From Planctomycetota bacterium (GTDB lineage: Bacteria; Planctomycetota; SZUA-567; H5-PLA8), in the NCBI GenBank assembly GCA_027493525.1, contig JAOSKN010000002.1, forward strand, positions 1,645,326 through 1,709,325: DNA of 64,000 nt. The letters run 5' to 3'. A program made the position numbers and the translations under genes. Numbering within the stretch: the stretch's first letter is position 1; the number at the start of each line of letters is the position of its first letter. Below the pieces are notes generated by a model that did not search any database, was not told the origin of the DNA, and saw nothing but the letters and a program-made list of their open reading frames with translations. Below are positions 26,412-35,968 of this stretch, one piece after another.

Positions 26412-27805
26412 GTGCCTACCCCCTCCCGTCGCGTCCGTCTCTCGAGCAGTTGAAGAAGCAGGCCAGGGATCTGCATAAGGCGCTCCGTGCCCGCGCGCCG
26501 GATGCCCTTGCGCGCCTGCGCGCCGAGCATCCCCGTTTCAAGAACGACTCGGAGGGGGAAGCCGCGCTCAGCGACGCGCAACTCGTCGTCGCCCGCGAGT
26601 ACGGCTATCCGAGCTGGCCGCGCCTGAAGACCGCCGTCGAGGACCTCGCCGGGCACGCCGTGGACGAGGTGGACCGCTTCATGTCCGCCGTCCGAGCCGG
26701 CCGCCACGACGAGGCGCGCGGGCTGCTCGAGCGCGACCGCACGCTCGTCCAGACCTACGACCGCCATTCCTTCGATGCCAATCCGGTCACGCTGGCCGTC
26801 GCGCGCCAGGACCTCAAGATGGTCGATCTGCTGCTGGAAGCGGGCGGGGACATCAACCGGCGCAGCCGCTGGTGGGCCGGAGGCTTCTCGCCGCTTCATG
26901 CGGTCTTCTGGTCGTCCAATACGAAGGAACTGGCGCGGGAACTGGTCGCGCGCGGCGCGGTCGTGGACGCGCACTCGGCCGCCGGCCTGGGCGACCTCCG
27001 GCGCCTGGCCGAACTGCTCGACGCGAACCCCAGGCTCGTCCACGAACGTGGCGGGGACGGCCAATTCCCGCTGCACTACGCCGCGACGCCGGAAGTCGCC
27101 GCGTTTCTCCTCGCGCGCGGCGCCGAGATCGACGCCCGCGACCTGGATCACGGCGGCGCCGCCGCGCAGTTCGCGCTGAAGGACCGCCATGCCGTCGCGC
27201 GCTTCCTGATCGACCGCGGCGCGAAGGCGGACCTCTTCATGGCCTGCGTGCTGGGCGATCTGCGCCTCGTGCGGGAACTCTACGAAGCCGACCCCAGCCG
27301 CCTCGACGCGCGCGTGAACGAGGGCGAGTTCGTCGCGGAAGGCTCCGACGGCGGGCACATTTACTGTTACGTGCTCGCCGGCTCGCAGCCGCTCCACGCG
27401 GCGGCGGCCGCCAACCGCGTGGAGGTCGTCGAGTGGCTCCTCGACCGTGGCGCGAACCCCAACGCGGGGGCCGAACGGGAGCGCGAGACGCCGCTGCACG
27501 CCTGCGCCTGGCACGGCAGCGTCGCCGGGGCGCGCGCGCTCCTCGCCCGCGGCGCCGATCCGGAACTCCAGCCCAAGCACGCCTACGACAATACGCCCAT
27601 GGGCTGGGCCATCGTCGGCGGCATGCTGGAGATGGTTGAACTCTTCATCGAGCACGGCGTGAAGCTGCGGGACGGGTATCTCATTTTGGCCCGTGAAGGC
27701 GTCGAAGGCAAGCACCAGTGGAAGAAAGGCACGCCCATCGAGACCCGCAAGCGGGTCCTGGAGCGAATCGAGGCGTACGCCGCGCGCGGGGGGGCCGGCG
27801 CCTGA
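26412..27805 (+). CDS. Ankyrin-repeat protein, frameshift near N-terminus
   Basis: About 465 residues of ankyrin repeats, no signal peptide. The main frame (TTG 26450 onward) begins LKKQARDLHKALRA. Upstream, RPSLEQ continues the same frame but has no start codon. The GTG at 26412 has GAAAGGAGG 5-13 bases before it and reads MPTP, joining the frame as LPSRPSLEQ if one C is added to the run of five at 26419-26423. That N-terminus fits the family in my memory. Repeats are recognisable as PLHAVFW, PLHYAA, PLHAAAAANRVEVVEWLLDR and TPLHACAWHGSVAGARALL. The function is presumably protein binding. It is probably translationally controlled by the upstream hairpin. Confidence 0.8.
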
Positions 27806-27863
27806 CCGTGCCGCGGGCCGGAGCGCTCGCTCCGCCGCGTCAGCCCGCCGCAAGAACCCGGAG

Positions 27864-27898
27864 GCGGGCGTCTCGCGCTAAGGTTGCGGGACGCCCGC
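27864..27898. repeat. Hairpin after the ankyrin gene (GCGGGCG family)
   Basis: Arms 27864-27876 (GCGGGCGTCTCGC) and 27886-27898, 12 of 13 pairs, nine-base loop. It could stop transcription, though no T-tract follows. Related palindromes occur at 39272-39288 and 50280-50298. Confidence 0.6.
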
Positions 27899-27960
27899 GC
27901 CGGGAATATCCCCGGGGCCGGCTACATTCTTCAGGTAGAATGCGTTCGCAAGGAGGTTCC

Positions 27961-28680
27961 ATGCGCCTCGAAGCCCCGTATCCATGCGCCCTGCTTATGC
28001 TCGCCGCCGGTTTCGCCTTCGCCGCAGAAAGCGGGGAGCCGGCGCCCGCCGCGCCCAAGCTCCAGACCGCCACCTTCGCGCTGGGTTGCTTCTGGAAGCC
28101 GGATGCCCGTTTCGGCAGCCTCAAGGGCGTCGTGCGCACGCAGGTCGGGTACAGCGGCGGCACGAAGGAGAAGCCGACCTATCACGACCTCGGCGACCAC
28201 AGTGAAGTCGTCCAGGTCGAGTTCGACCCCGCGGTCGTCTCCTACGAGTACCTGCTCAAGGTCTTCTGGACCACCCATAACCCCTGCGCGCGCGTCGCGA
28301 ACCGGCAGTACCGCGCGAGCATCTACTTTCAAGACGAGGAACAACAGCGGCTCGCCGAGGCCTCCCGGGAGACTCTCGCGAAGGAGCTAAAGGATCGCAA
28401 GATCACCACCGAAATCCGGCAGGCCGGTACCTTCTGGCGCGCCGAGGAGTACCACCAGAAATATTACCTGCGCCAGATCCATCCGGCCTTCGATGTTTTC
28501 GAGGCCGTCTTCCGCACCGACCGCCCCTTCGCCGACGCCACGATCAGCGCGCGTGCCAACGGCCTCGCCGGCCATTTCGGGACCGTCGAGGACGTTGCCA
28601 AGGAATCCGAAACCCTCGACCTCTCGCCCGAAAACCGCGAGAAGCTTCTCGATGCGCTCCGCGCCTACCTCAAGCCCTGA
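27961..28680 (+). CDS. msrA: Peptide methionine sulfoxide reductase MsrA, exported form
   Basis: 239 residues. It reduces methionine-S-sulfoxide in proteins. The catalytic Cys43 is in ALGCFWKPDARFG; the usual GCFWxxE has Asp48 here, a variant I have seen in one MsrA subfamily. VVRTQVGYSGG, YHDLGDHSEVV and NRQYRASIYF complete the family signature. An N-terminal hydrophobic segment (about 9-22, ending AFAAES) looks like a signal peptide, so it probably acts in the periplasm. About 50 C-terminal residues extend beyond the core. The ATG at 27961 has AAGGAGG at 27950-27956. Confidence 0.92.
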   Translation: MRLEAPYPCALLMLAAGFAFAAESGEPAPAAPKLQTATFALGCFWKPDARFGSLKGVVRTQVGYSGGTKEKPTYHDLGDHSEVVQVEFDPAVVSYEYLLKVFWTTHNPCARVANRQYRASIYFQDEEQQRLAEASRETLAKELKDRKITTEIRQAGTFWRAEEYHQKYYLRQIHPAFDVFEAVFRTDRPFADATISARANGLAGHFGTVEDVAKESETLDLSPENREKLLDALRAYLKP

Positions 28681-28699
28681 CGCGGACGTTCTCAAGCCC

Positions 28700-29314
28700 T
28701 CACTCCGCGACCACCCACGTCCCGCCCGTCTTGATGTCGAATGCCGTGACGTGGCTGGAATTCGACGGGCCCCGGTCGAGCTGATAAATGACCCCCGCGC
28801 TGCTGTACTGAAAGCAGTTCCGCCCGCTGCTGTCGTAGGAAGCCGGGACCGCGCTGAGCGCGTGGCCGAGCGTCATGTTGATCCCGCCGCCCGGCGCGGG
28901 CACGAAATACGGCAGGCTTGCGCCTCCGTTCGGCGGCACGTGCCGCCCGCGTATCAGGAACACGTAGCCGCTCTTGGGCCGCGCGTTCCCCGGCGCGCCT
29001 TCGGCCGCCGCGAAGGCCGCGTCCACCAGCGCCAAGTCGCCCGAGCCCGCCGTCAGCTCGTACAGGCTCAACGCCCCCGTGATGTCCGTGGCGTACTCGA
29101 GCACGCCGTCCCCGTCGTAGTCCGTGCGCCGGTAGATCTCCTGCGCCGAACCGTACGCCTTGCAGGCCGCGATCGCGGCCGTCTCGTTGGCCGCCATCCG
29201 CGAGCGCAGCAGATTCGGGATCGCGATGGCCGCGAGGATGGCGACGATCGCCACGACGATCATCAGTTCGATCAGCGTGAAGGCAGCACGAGACCCGGCG
29301 CGAGTTCGGCGCAT
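28700..29314 (-). CDS. Type II secretion-type pseudopilin (GspG/PulG-like)
   Basis: 204 residues. A class III leader of 11 residues (MRRTRAGSRAA) precedes the N-methylated-type helix FTLIELMIVVAIVAILAAIAIPNLL with Glu at mature position 5. The residue before the cleavage site is Ala rather than the usual Gly. The C-terminal domain has DGDGVLEYAT and ends in a domain with GGTWVVAE, the pattern seen in planctomycete or Lentisphaera pseudopilins with H-x9-DG motifs. AGGAGG lies upstream of the ATG at 29314. It stands alone, convergent with msrA; the prepilin peptidase at 921-2198 could process it. Confidence 0.88.
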   Translation of the reverse strand: MRRTRAGSRAAFTLIELMIVVAIVAILAAIAIPNLLRSRMAANETAAIAACKAYGSAQEIYRRTDYDGDGVLEYATDITGALSLYELTAGSGDLALVDAAFAAAEGAPGNARPKSGYVFLIRGRHVPPNGGASLPYFVPAPGGGINMTLGHALSAVPASYDSSGRNCFQYSSAGVIYQLDRGPSNSSHVTAFDIKTGGTWVVAE

Positions 29315-29556
29315 GGCACGACCTCCTGGGCTGGGGTGGCGAACCGGAGGCCGCGCCGCGTGCGGGGCGCGGCCGGGGAACCCGGCCTGGGCGAGCCGCC
29401 CAAGGTTCCGTCCCGGTTGACCTGGAGTCGCCTTGCGCGCCGCGAAGGGGGTCGCTGTTCTTGCCGGAATCCCGCGCCGGGAGTAAAAAAGTCGCGTCGC
29501 CCTGCTTCGCGAACCGTCGCTGCACGCGTGCCGCAAGGCCGCTATAAGGAGCCCGC

Positions 29557-30906
29557 ATGCCCCCGCCGAACATCGTCTACATGCACTCGCACGATACCGG
29601 GCGTTACATTCAGCCGTATGGCTACGCGCTGCCGACGCCGCGCATGCAGCGCCTGGCCGAGGAGGGCGTCGTCTTCCGCCACGCCTTCTGCGCCAACCCG
29701 ACCTGCTCGCCCAGCCGTGCGGCATTGCTCACCGGCCAGTACGCGCATTCCTGCGGCGAGTTCGGGCTCGTCAACCGCGGCTGGAACCTCGAGCATCCCG
29801 AGCGCCACCTCGCGCAGACACTCCAGAAGGCCGGCTACGAGACCGCGCTCGCCGGCGTGCAGCACGTCACCAAGATCGTCACCGACCAGGGCTACACGCG
29901 CCTGCTCACGCAGGAGGACAAGGCGCTGCCCAACGCCGAGCGCGCCGTGAAGTTCATCGAAGAGCGGCGCGCCAAGCCGTTCTTCCTCGACATCGGCTAC
30001 ATCGAGACCCACCGCATCAAGGAAGGCTTCGCCGCGCAGCCCGACGGCGAAGCGCCTGCCGACTCGCGCTGGCTGCGCCCGCCGGCGCCGTTCCCGGACA
30101 ACCAGACGACCCGCGAGGACTTCGCCCGCTACGTGGACTCCGCGCGCCGGCTCGACGCCGCCCACGGCCGCGTCCTCGACGCGCTCGACGAGGCCGGCCT
30201 GCGCGAGAACACCCTCGTCATCTGCACCACCGACCATGGCATCGCCTTCCCCGGCATGAAGTGCAACCTCACCGACCACGGCATCGGCGTGATGCTGATG
30301 CTCCGCGGGCCCGGCGGCTTCGCCGGCGGCAAGGTCCTCGACGCGCTCGTCAGCCAGATCGACGTCTACCCCACCGTCTGTGAGGTCGCCGGCATCCCGA
30401 AGCCCGCTTGGCTGCAGGGATTCTCCCTCGCGCCGCTGGCCCGCGGCGAGCGCGCCGAGATCCGCGAGGAGGTCCACGCCGAGGTCAACTTCCACGCCTG
30501 CTACGAGCCCAAGCGCGCGGTCCGCACGCGCCGCTACAAGTACATCCGCCGCTACGACAAGCGTGACCGCGTGGTGCTCCCCAACTGCGACAACTCGAGC
30601 ACCAAGGAGTTCTGGCTCGAGCACGGCTGGCGCGAGCGCCACGTGGATACCGAGCAGCTTTACGACCTGGCCTTCGATCCGCATGAAACCGCCAACCGCG
30701 CCGCCGATCCGGCCTGCGCGCAGGCTCTCGAAGAGATGCGCGGGCGGCTGAAGGCGTGGATGGAAACCACCGGCGATCCGCTCTTGACCCGCGACGTCCT
30801 CGACGCCCCGGAGACCGGCGAGCTCAACGACACCGACGGGCATTCGCCGGGAGGCGATCCGCACTTTCCGGCCCGGGAGTGGTTGAGGAAGAAGTTCGGC
30901 GCGTAA
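29557..30906 (+). CDS. Sulfatase family hydrolase
   Basis: 449 residues, alkaline-phosphatase fold. The formylglycine signature is CSPSR at 50-54 in NPTCSPSRAALLTG, so the Cys form needs maturation by a formylglycine-generating enzyme. Metal-binding residues are suggested by HSHDTGRY near 10-17 and CTTDHGIAFPGMK near 226-238. The C-terminal half has KYIRRYDKRD and LYDLAFDPHET, as in heparan N-sulfatase-like members. No signal peptide is seen, so it may be cytoplasmic or the start may be mis-set. ATG 29557 has AAGGAG about eight bases before it. Substrate unknown. Confidence 0.9.
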   Translation: MPPPNIVYMHSHDTGRYIQPYGYALPTPRMQRLAEEGVVFRHAFCANPTCSPSRAALLTGQYAHSCGEFGLVNRGWNLEHPERHLAQTLQKAGYETALAGVQHVTKIVTDQGYTRLLTQEDKALPNAERAVKFIEERRAKPFFLDIGYIETHRIKEGFAAQPDGEAPADSRWLRPPAPFPDNQTTREDFARYVDSARRLDAAHGRVLDALDEAGLRENTLVICTTDHGIAFPGMKCNLTDHGIGVMLMLRGPGGFAGGKVLDALVSQIDVYPTVCEVAGIPKPAWLQGFSLAPLARGERAEIREEVHAEVNFHACYEPKRAVRTRRYKYIRRYDKRDRVVLPNCDNSSTKEFWLEHGWRERHVDTEQLYDLAFDPHETANRAADPACAQALEEMRGRLKAWMETTGDPLLTRDVLDAPETGELNDTDGHSPGGDPHFPAREWLRKKFGA

Positions 30907-30923
30907 TTCGGACGCCGCGCCCC

Positions 30924-31059
30924 AAGCGGTCTAACTTAAGTTTGTTGCCTTCGCCTTGTGCAGTTTCCCCTCCTTTCGGAAGAGGGGCAGGGGTGGTGAC
31001 TGGAGAAATCCGCGCGAAGCGCGATCCAAATTCCGAATAAAACTTAGGTAAGACCGCTT
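30924..31059. repeat. 136-bp hairpin element after the sulfatase
   Basis: Imperfect 20-bp arms at 30924-30943 (AAGCGGTCTAACTTAAGTTT) and 31040-31059, 18 of 20 pairs. Inside lies a second GC-rich hairpin (30967-30987, CCCCTC...GAGGGG) like the one in alaS. The outer arms begin with AAGCGG, as in the element at 45951-46116. It probably acts as a bidirectional barrier between the convergent sulfatase and response-regulator genes. Confidence 0.65.
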
Positions 31060-31068
31060 AGGCTGGGG

Positions 31069-31719
31069 TCAGTTCACCTTCGTCAGCCCGTGCAGGATCG
31101 CGTACTTCGTCAGCCCCGCCGCGCTGTGGATGTCGAGTTTGCGCATGATCCGCTCGCGGTGCTTCTCGATCGTCCGCACGCTCACGTCGAGCCGCGCCGC
31201 CGCTTCCTTGTTGCTGAGTCCATCGGCGATCAGCCGCAGCACCTCGGTCTCCCGGCGCGAGAGGGCCGGCGCGGGGCCGGGTTCGCCGCGCAGGCACGTC
31301 TCCACCAGCGCGCTGGGGATGCTCGCGCTGAAGTAGCGCTCGCCCCGCGTCACGGCTTCCACGGCCTGGAGCAGTTCCTGCGGCGCGGCGTCCTTCAGCA
31401 CGTAACCGTGCGCGCCGGCGCGCATGCCCTCGACGATGTACTCCCGGTTGTCGTGCATGGTGAGCAGGATCACCTTCGCCTCGGGCATGCGTTTGCGCAG
31501 CAGGGCGGTGGACTGGATTCCGTTCAACACCGGCATGCTGATGTCCATCAGCACGACGTCGGGCTTCAGCCTCGCCGCCAGTTCCAGGGCCTCGCGGCCG
31601 TCGGAGGCTTCGCCCACCACTTCGTGCCGGCCGTGGCCGGTCAGGCAGGCCAGCAGGCCCTCTCGGACCAGGGGGTGGTCGTCGACGAGCAGGATGCGCA
31701 GGAGCCGGGCCTCGGTCAA
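31069..31719 (-). CDS. NarL/FixJ-type response regulator
   Basis: 216 residues. Receiver domain with acidic pair Asp13/Asp14, phosphoacceptor Asp59 in VVLMDISMP, Thr in LLTMHD and Lys in YVLKDA. C-terminal LuxR-type DNA-binding domain with LSRRETEVLRLIADGLSNKEAA and SVRTIEKHRERIMRKL. The start is the TTG at 31719, overlapping the stop of the kinase gene (TTGA), so the pair is coupled. It is probably phosphorylated by that kinase and controls transcription of unknown targets. Confidence 0.92.
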   Translation of the reverse strand: MTEARLLRILLVDDHPLVREGLLACLTGHGRHEVVGEASDGREALELAARLKPDVVLMDISMPVLNGIQSTALLRKRMPEAKVILLTMHDNREYIVEGMRAGAHGYVLKDAAPQELLQAVEAVTRGERYFSASIPSALVETCLRGEPGPAPALSRRETEVLRLIADGLSNKEAAARLDVSVRTIEKHRERIMRKLDIHSAAGLTKYAILHGLTKVN

Positions 31720-34700
31720 TTCGAGTCCTCCTGGGGCGGGGCGAGGGGAATGCGCACGCGAATCTCCGTCCCGCGCCCCGGCGCGGTGCGGATCTCGAAC
31801 CGCCCGCCAGCAAATTGCGCTCTTTCCCGCATGTTGTCCAGTCCCAGTCCGCGCGAGTGCCGCGCCGCCCCGTCGCCTGGCCCGGGGTGCCAGCCTTTTC
31901 CATCGTCGCGGACCGCCAGGCGCAGCAAGCGCCGGTTCGCGCTCAGGCGCACCTCCACCCGGCGCGCCTCCGCGTGGCGCCAGGCGTTGCTCAGCGCTTC
32001 CTGCAGGATCCGGAAGACGGTCAGTTCGACCTGCGCCGGCAGCCGCGCGGGGAGTCCCTCGAGCCGCAGGTTCAGCCCGATTCCGCTTTGCTCGCGGAAC
32101 TCGTCGCAGGCGCTGCGCACGGCGGCCGGCAGTCCCAGGTCGTCCAGCACCGCCGGGCGCAGGTTGTGCGAGATGCGCCGGAGCTCGCCGATCGCCTGGT
32201 CCAGCAGCGTGCGCAGTTTCGCCGCGCCTTCCCCAGAGCCCGCGTGGTTCAGCGCGCCCACCTGCATCTGCGCCGCCGAGAGGATCTGGTTGACGCCGTC
32301 GTGGAGTTCGCGCGCCACCCGCCGGCGCTCGGCCTCCTGCGTCTCCAGCAGCCGCGCCGACAGGTCGCGCAGCGAGTCTTCCGCGCGCTTGCGCTCCGTG
32401 ATCTCGCGGATCACGCCCAGCCCGCCCACGATCTTTCCGCTTTCGTCCCGCAGCGCCGTGTAGCGGGCCTCGTAGAAGCCCTTGCGCCCGGTCTGCGCCA
32501 CGTGGTACGGGCGGTCCGTGGTGGAAATCTCCTGGCCTTTCAGGGTTTGCCGTATGGACTCGATCTCTCCGGTCCGCTTCAGGAACGGGAAGAGTTCCAC
32601 GGCCTTGCGCCCCAAGGTCGCCCGCGCCGGCACGCCGGAGATACGCTCCATGCCCGAATTCCAAAGCGTATAACGCAGCTCGCGGTCGACCGCGACGACG
32701 CCGTCGAAGCTGGCCTGGATCACGTGCGCCGAGAATTCCTTCTCGCGCCGCAACTGCTCCTCGGCGCGTGAGCGTTCGAAGACTCGCCCGGCCTGGGCCA
32801 TGACCGTGGTGAAAAGTTCGGTCAGCCGCGCGTCGGGCGCTCGAGTCCCGGTGGAAAAGAATTCCAGCACCGCGACCGTCTCGCGACCCGCCCAGACGGG
32901 AAAAGCGCAGGCCATACGAGCTTCCGGCCGCCGGGCGCGAGAGATCCGGCGCAGCAGCGGCTCGCGCGCCAGTCGCGTCGAACTCAGCGCCGCCCCGCGC
33001 TTCAGCACGCGCCCGGGCAGGCCTTCGCCTTCCCGCAGCCGCAGCCCCGCGGCCGCCTTGCGCAGTTCGGCGAAGCCTTGGCCTTGGGCCGCGTACCACA
33101 GATCCAGCGCCGCCAGCTCCCGCTTGGCCCCGCCCAGCACCTCGTACGCGTGCCCGGCCTGCCAGCCGGCGAACGAGCAGACTTCACGCAGCACCGTCCG
33201 CAGCACGTCCTGCGGCGCGCGCGCCTGGTTGGCCGCGAGAGCCACCGTGTTGACGAGCTTCAGCGAGCGGCTCTCGCGTTGCAGCTCCTCTTCCGCCGCC
33301 TTCCGCTCGGTAATGTCCTCCACCATCGCCTGCATGCAGAACTGACCGCGGTAGCGCACCGGGCGCAGCGAGGTCAGCGTCCAGTACGGCGCCCCGGCCT
33401 TGTTCCGGTAGCGGACTTCGTACCGGTCCACGCGGCCTCGGGCGCGAACCTCCTTGAGGATCTTCTTCCGGTCGGCGGGATCGTAGTACAGCGCCTGGAC
33501 GTTGCGGATCTTCTCGATGTCCTTCCGCTCGTATCCGCCGTAGCGCAGCATCGCGTCGTTGTAGGCCAGCAGGTTCCCCCGCGCGTCGGAGATGCCCAGC
33601 CCCAGCGGCGCGGCCTCGAAGAGCGTCCGGTACAGCTCCTCGCGTTCCGCCAGTTCGCGCGCCAGGCGGGACCGTTCGGTGATGTCCGAGTGCACGCCCA
33701 CGAAATAGGTCTGGCCCGCCCGCCGGAAAGGCGTAATCGACGCTTCGCTCAGGATCCGCGAACCGTCCTTGCGGCGGCAGGGCAGCACGCCCGCCCATTG
33801 CCCGCGCTTCGCCGTCTCGGACATGAGCTCGCGTATCGAGCGCCAAGCCTCCTTCGCGGGCAGGTCCCGCACGACCCGCGGGTCTTGCCCGAGCAACTCG
33901 CCGGGTCTGAAACCGAACATTCGTTCGTAGGCGCGGTTCACGAGCTGGTAGCGTCCGCGCGCGTCGAGGACCGAGACGCCTTCGCCCAAGTGGTCGAGAA
34001 TCTGCGCGTGCAGCCGCAATACGTCCTCGCGCGAACGCCGCTCGGTGATGTCCACGAACGTCACGACCGCGCCGCGGCGCCCGCCGGGTCCGGGTTCCTG
34101 CGCCGGGGAGGCGGAAAATATCCCCAGCGCACCTTTCCGTCCGGCCGGCGGATTCCGATCGTCGCCGGTCCCTGCGCCCTGCCGGTCTTCAGACAGCGCG
34201 TGACGGGGTATTCCGCGGCGGGAAACGGCGAGCCGTCCTCCCGCAACGTCGTTCCGTTCCAGTCGGCCGCGAAACACGCCTTCAACTTGCGGTACGAGAG
34301 GCCCAGGAACTCCTGTGCGACCGAGTTTGCGCGTTGAATCCGGCCGTCGGAGGCGGCGTACACCACCCCGGCCGGCACGTTCTCGACGATCCGCTGCAGG
34401 AGTTCCTCGCTGCGCCGCAGTTCCGTCTCCGTGCGCTTCATCGCCGTGACGTTCAGCAGCAGCCCCACCACCGTGTATGCGCCGGGAAGGGACCCCGGCA
34501 CCGGCACCCCGCAGGCCAACAGGTTGATTCGACGCCCGTCCGGGCGGATCATCTCCAGCTCGTAGCTCGACGCGATGCCCTGGCGCCGCTTCGCCCACTC
34601 CTTCCGCATGCCCGTCCAGCTCTCCGGCGCCACGAACTCCTGGTAGGAGCGCCCGAGGAGCGCCGCGTCGCGCTTCACGCCCATCCAGCGGCAGCCGGCG

Positions 34701-34816
34701 GGGTTCACGTACAGCGTGCGCCCCTTGGCGTCGGCATGCCAGACGCCCATCTCGCTGTGCTCGAGGATCGCCCGCAGCAGCCGTTCGCGGTCTTGCGGGT
34801 TCGAGAGATGTCGCAT
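31716..34816 (-). CDS. Multi-PAS/GAF sensor histidine kinase (HisKA_3), frameshift
   Basis: About 1033 residues after correction. Residues 1-230 are in one frame (PAS with GVWHADAKGRTLYVNPAG and a second PAS). A missing T in the run TTTT near 34116-34119 shifts to the second frame (GYF-SASPAQEP), which continues with three more PAS domains, a GAF domain (VCSFAGWQAGHAYEV) and a last PAS. The kinase core is HisKA_3: ERRRVARELHDGVNQ with the phospho-His near 838, then HATPase with EALSNAWRHA and RGLGLDNMRERA. No membrane segment is visible, so it is a soluble sensor for intracellular redox, gas or aromatic ligands. It is translationally coupled to the NarL-type regulator. Confidence 0.9.
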
Positions 34817-34944
34817 CGGGATTCCCCTTGGTGCGTTCGAAGGGCATTGTATCGCACGCTACCGCGTCTCTCGCGGGTCGTTGCGAGTTGCTTCCCGGCT
34901 CGGTAGGCTGCGCCCGTGCGCCGTCATGAAAAGGGGAGGCCCGC

Positions 34945-35964
34945 ATGCGCCAGCTCGTGGTTCGCGGCACCGGGGAAGTCGCGCTCGTCGAACGCCCCGC
35001 GCCCACCCTGGACGGCAAGCCGCCCGGCGCCATCGTGCGCACCAGGTACGCCGTCATCGGCGCCGGTTCCACCCTGCCGCAGGTCGGCGCCCGGCGCAAG
35101 AAGCCCGATCCCAAGCTCGAGGACCGCCCGCTCTCGTATCAGATCTCCGGCCTGATCCAGGCCGTCACGCCGGGCCTCAAGGGGTTCGCGGAGGGCGATG
35201 CCGTCTGCTGCCCCGGCGGCGGCTTCGCGTTCAATGCCGAGGAAGTCTTCATCCCCGTCCACCTGCTGGGCAAGCTGCGGGGCGAACGGTGGCTGGAACC
35301 GGCCGCGACGGTCAACCTGGCCGTCACCGGGCTCCACGCCTGCCGCCGCGCGCGCAGCACGCTGGGCGAGTGGAACGTCGTCGCCGGCCTGGGTCTCGTC
35401 GGGCAGTTCGCGGCCCAGTTCGCGAAGCACTTCGGCGCGTACGTGGTGGGGACCGACATCCAGCCTTTGCGCCTCGAGGCCGCCCGCGCCTGCGGCATCG
35501 AGCGCGTGCTCGATCCGTCGCGCGAGGACGTGCACGCCCGCGTCATGGAGTGGACCGCCGGGCACGGCGCCGACGCCGCCCTCATCGCCGCGCGCAGCGA
35601 GGACGACGCGCTCTTCGAGAGCGTCAACCGCCTCGTCAACCCCGACCTCGGGCGCATCGTCGTGATCGGGCGCGTGCCCGTCAAACGCCCCGACGGCCAC
35701 GACGTGGAGATCATGCTCTCCGGCGGCTGCGGCCCCGGTTGGCGCGACGAGCATTACAAGCGGGAGGGGCATCCCTACCCGTTCGGGCAGGTCCGCTGGA
35801 GCACCGATCGTAACGTCCAGCTCTTCGCCGACCTGCTCTGCGAGGGCCGGCTCGCCACCGCGCCGCTGCTCACCCACCGCTACCCCGCCGAGCAGGCCGA
35901 CGCCGCCTACACGCAGCTACTCGAACGCCCCGCCGAGACGCTGGGCGTCGTGCTGGTATTCTAA
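34945..35964 (+). CDS. MDR-superfamily dehydrogenase-like protein
   Basis: 339 residues of the medium-chain dehydrogenase/reductase fold. GroES-like N-terminal part with IVRTRYAVIGAGSTLP, FAEGDAVCCPGGGFAFN; Rossmann part with VVAGLGLVGQFAAQFAKHFGA and the acidic end of strand 2 (VVGTDI), which favours NAD over NADP. The catalytic zinc cysteine is not obvious, and the usual GHE motif is missing. It resembles the frameshifted gene at 20969 in layout, but the two are distant. AGGGGAGG lies just upstream of the ATG at 34945. Divergent from the kinase, convergent with the tricorn gene. Confidence 0.85.
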   Translation: MRQLVVRGTGEVALVERPAPTLDGKPPGAIVRTRYAVIGAGSTLPQVGARRKKPDPKLEDRPLSYQISGLIQAVTPGLKGFAEGDAVCCPGGGFAFNAEEVFIPVHLLGKLRGERWLEPAATVNLAVTGLHACRRARSTLGEWNVVAGLGLVGQFAAQFAKHFGAYVVGTDIQPLRLEAARACGIERVLDPSREDVHARVMEWTAGHGADAALIAARSEDDALFESVNRLVNPDLGRIVVIGRVPVKRPDGHDVEIMLSGGCGPGWRDEHYKREGHPYPFGQVRWSTDRNVQLFADLLCEGRLATAPLLTHRYPAEQADAAYTQLLERPAETLGVVLVF

Positions 35965-35968
35965 GCGT

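Noticed and set aside
26450..27805. TTG at 26450 as the true start of the first ankyrin protein
   Set aside because: It lacks a ribosome site and cuts the conserved RPSLEQ; the GTG at 26412 with GAAAGGAGG is better if one base is restored.
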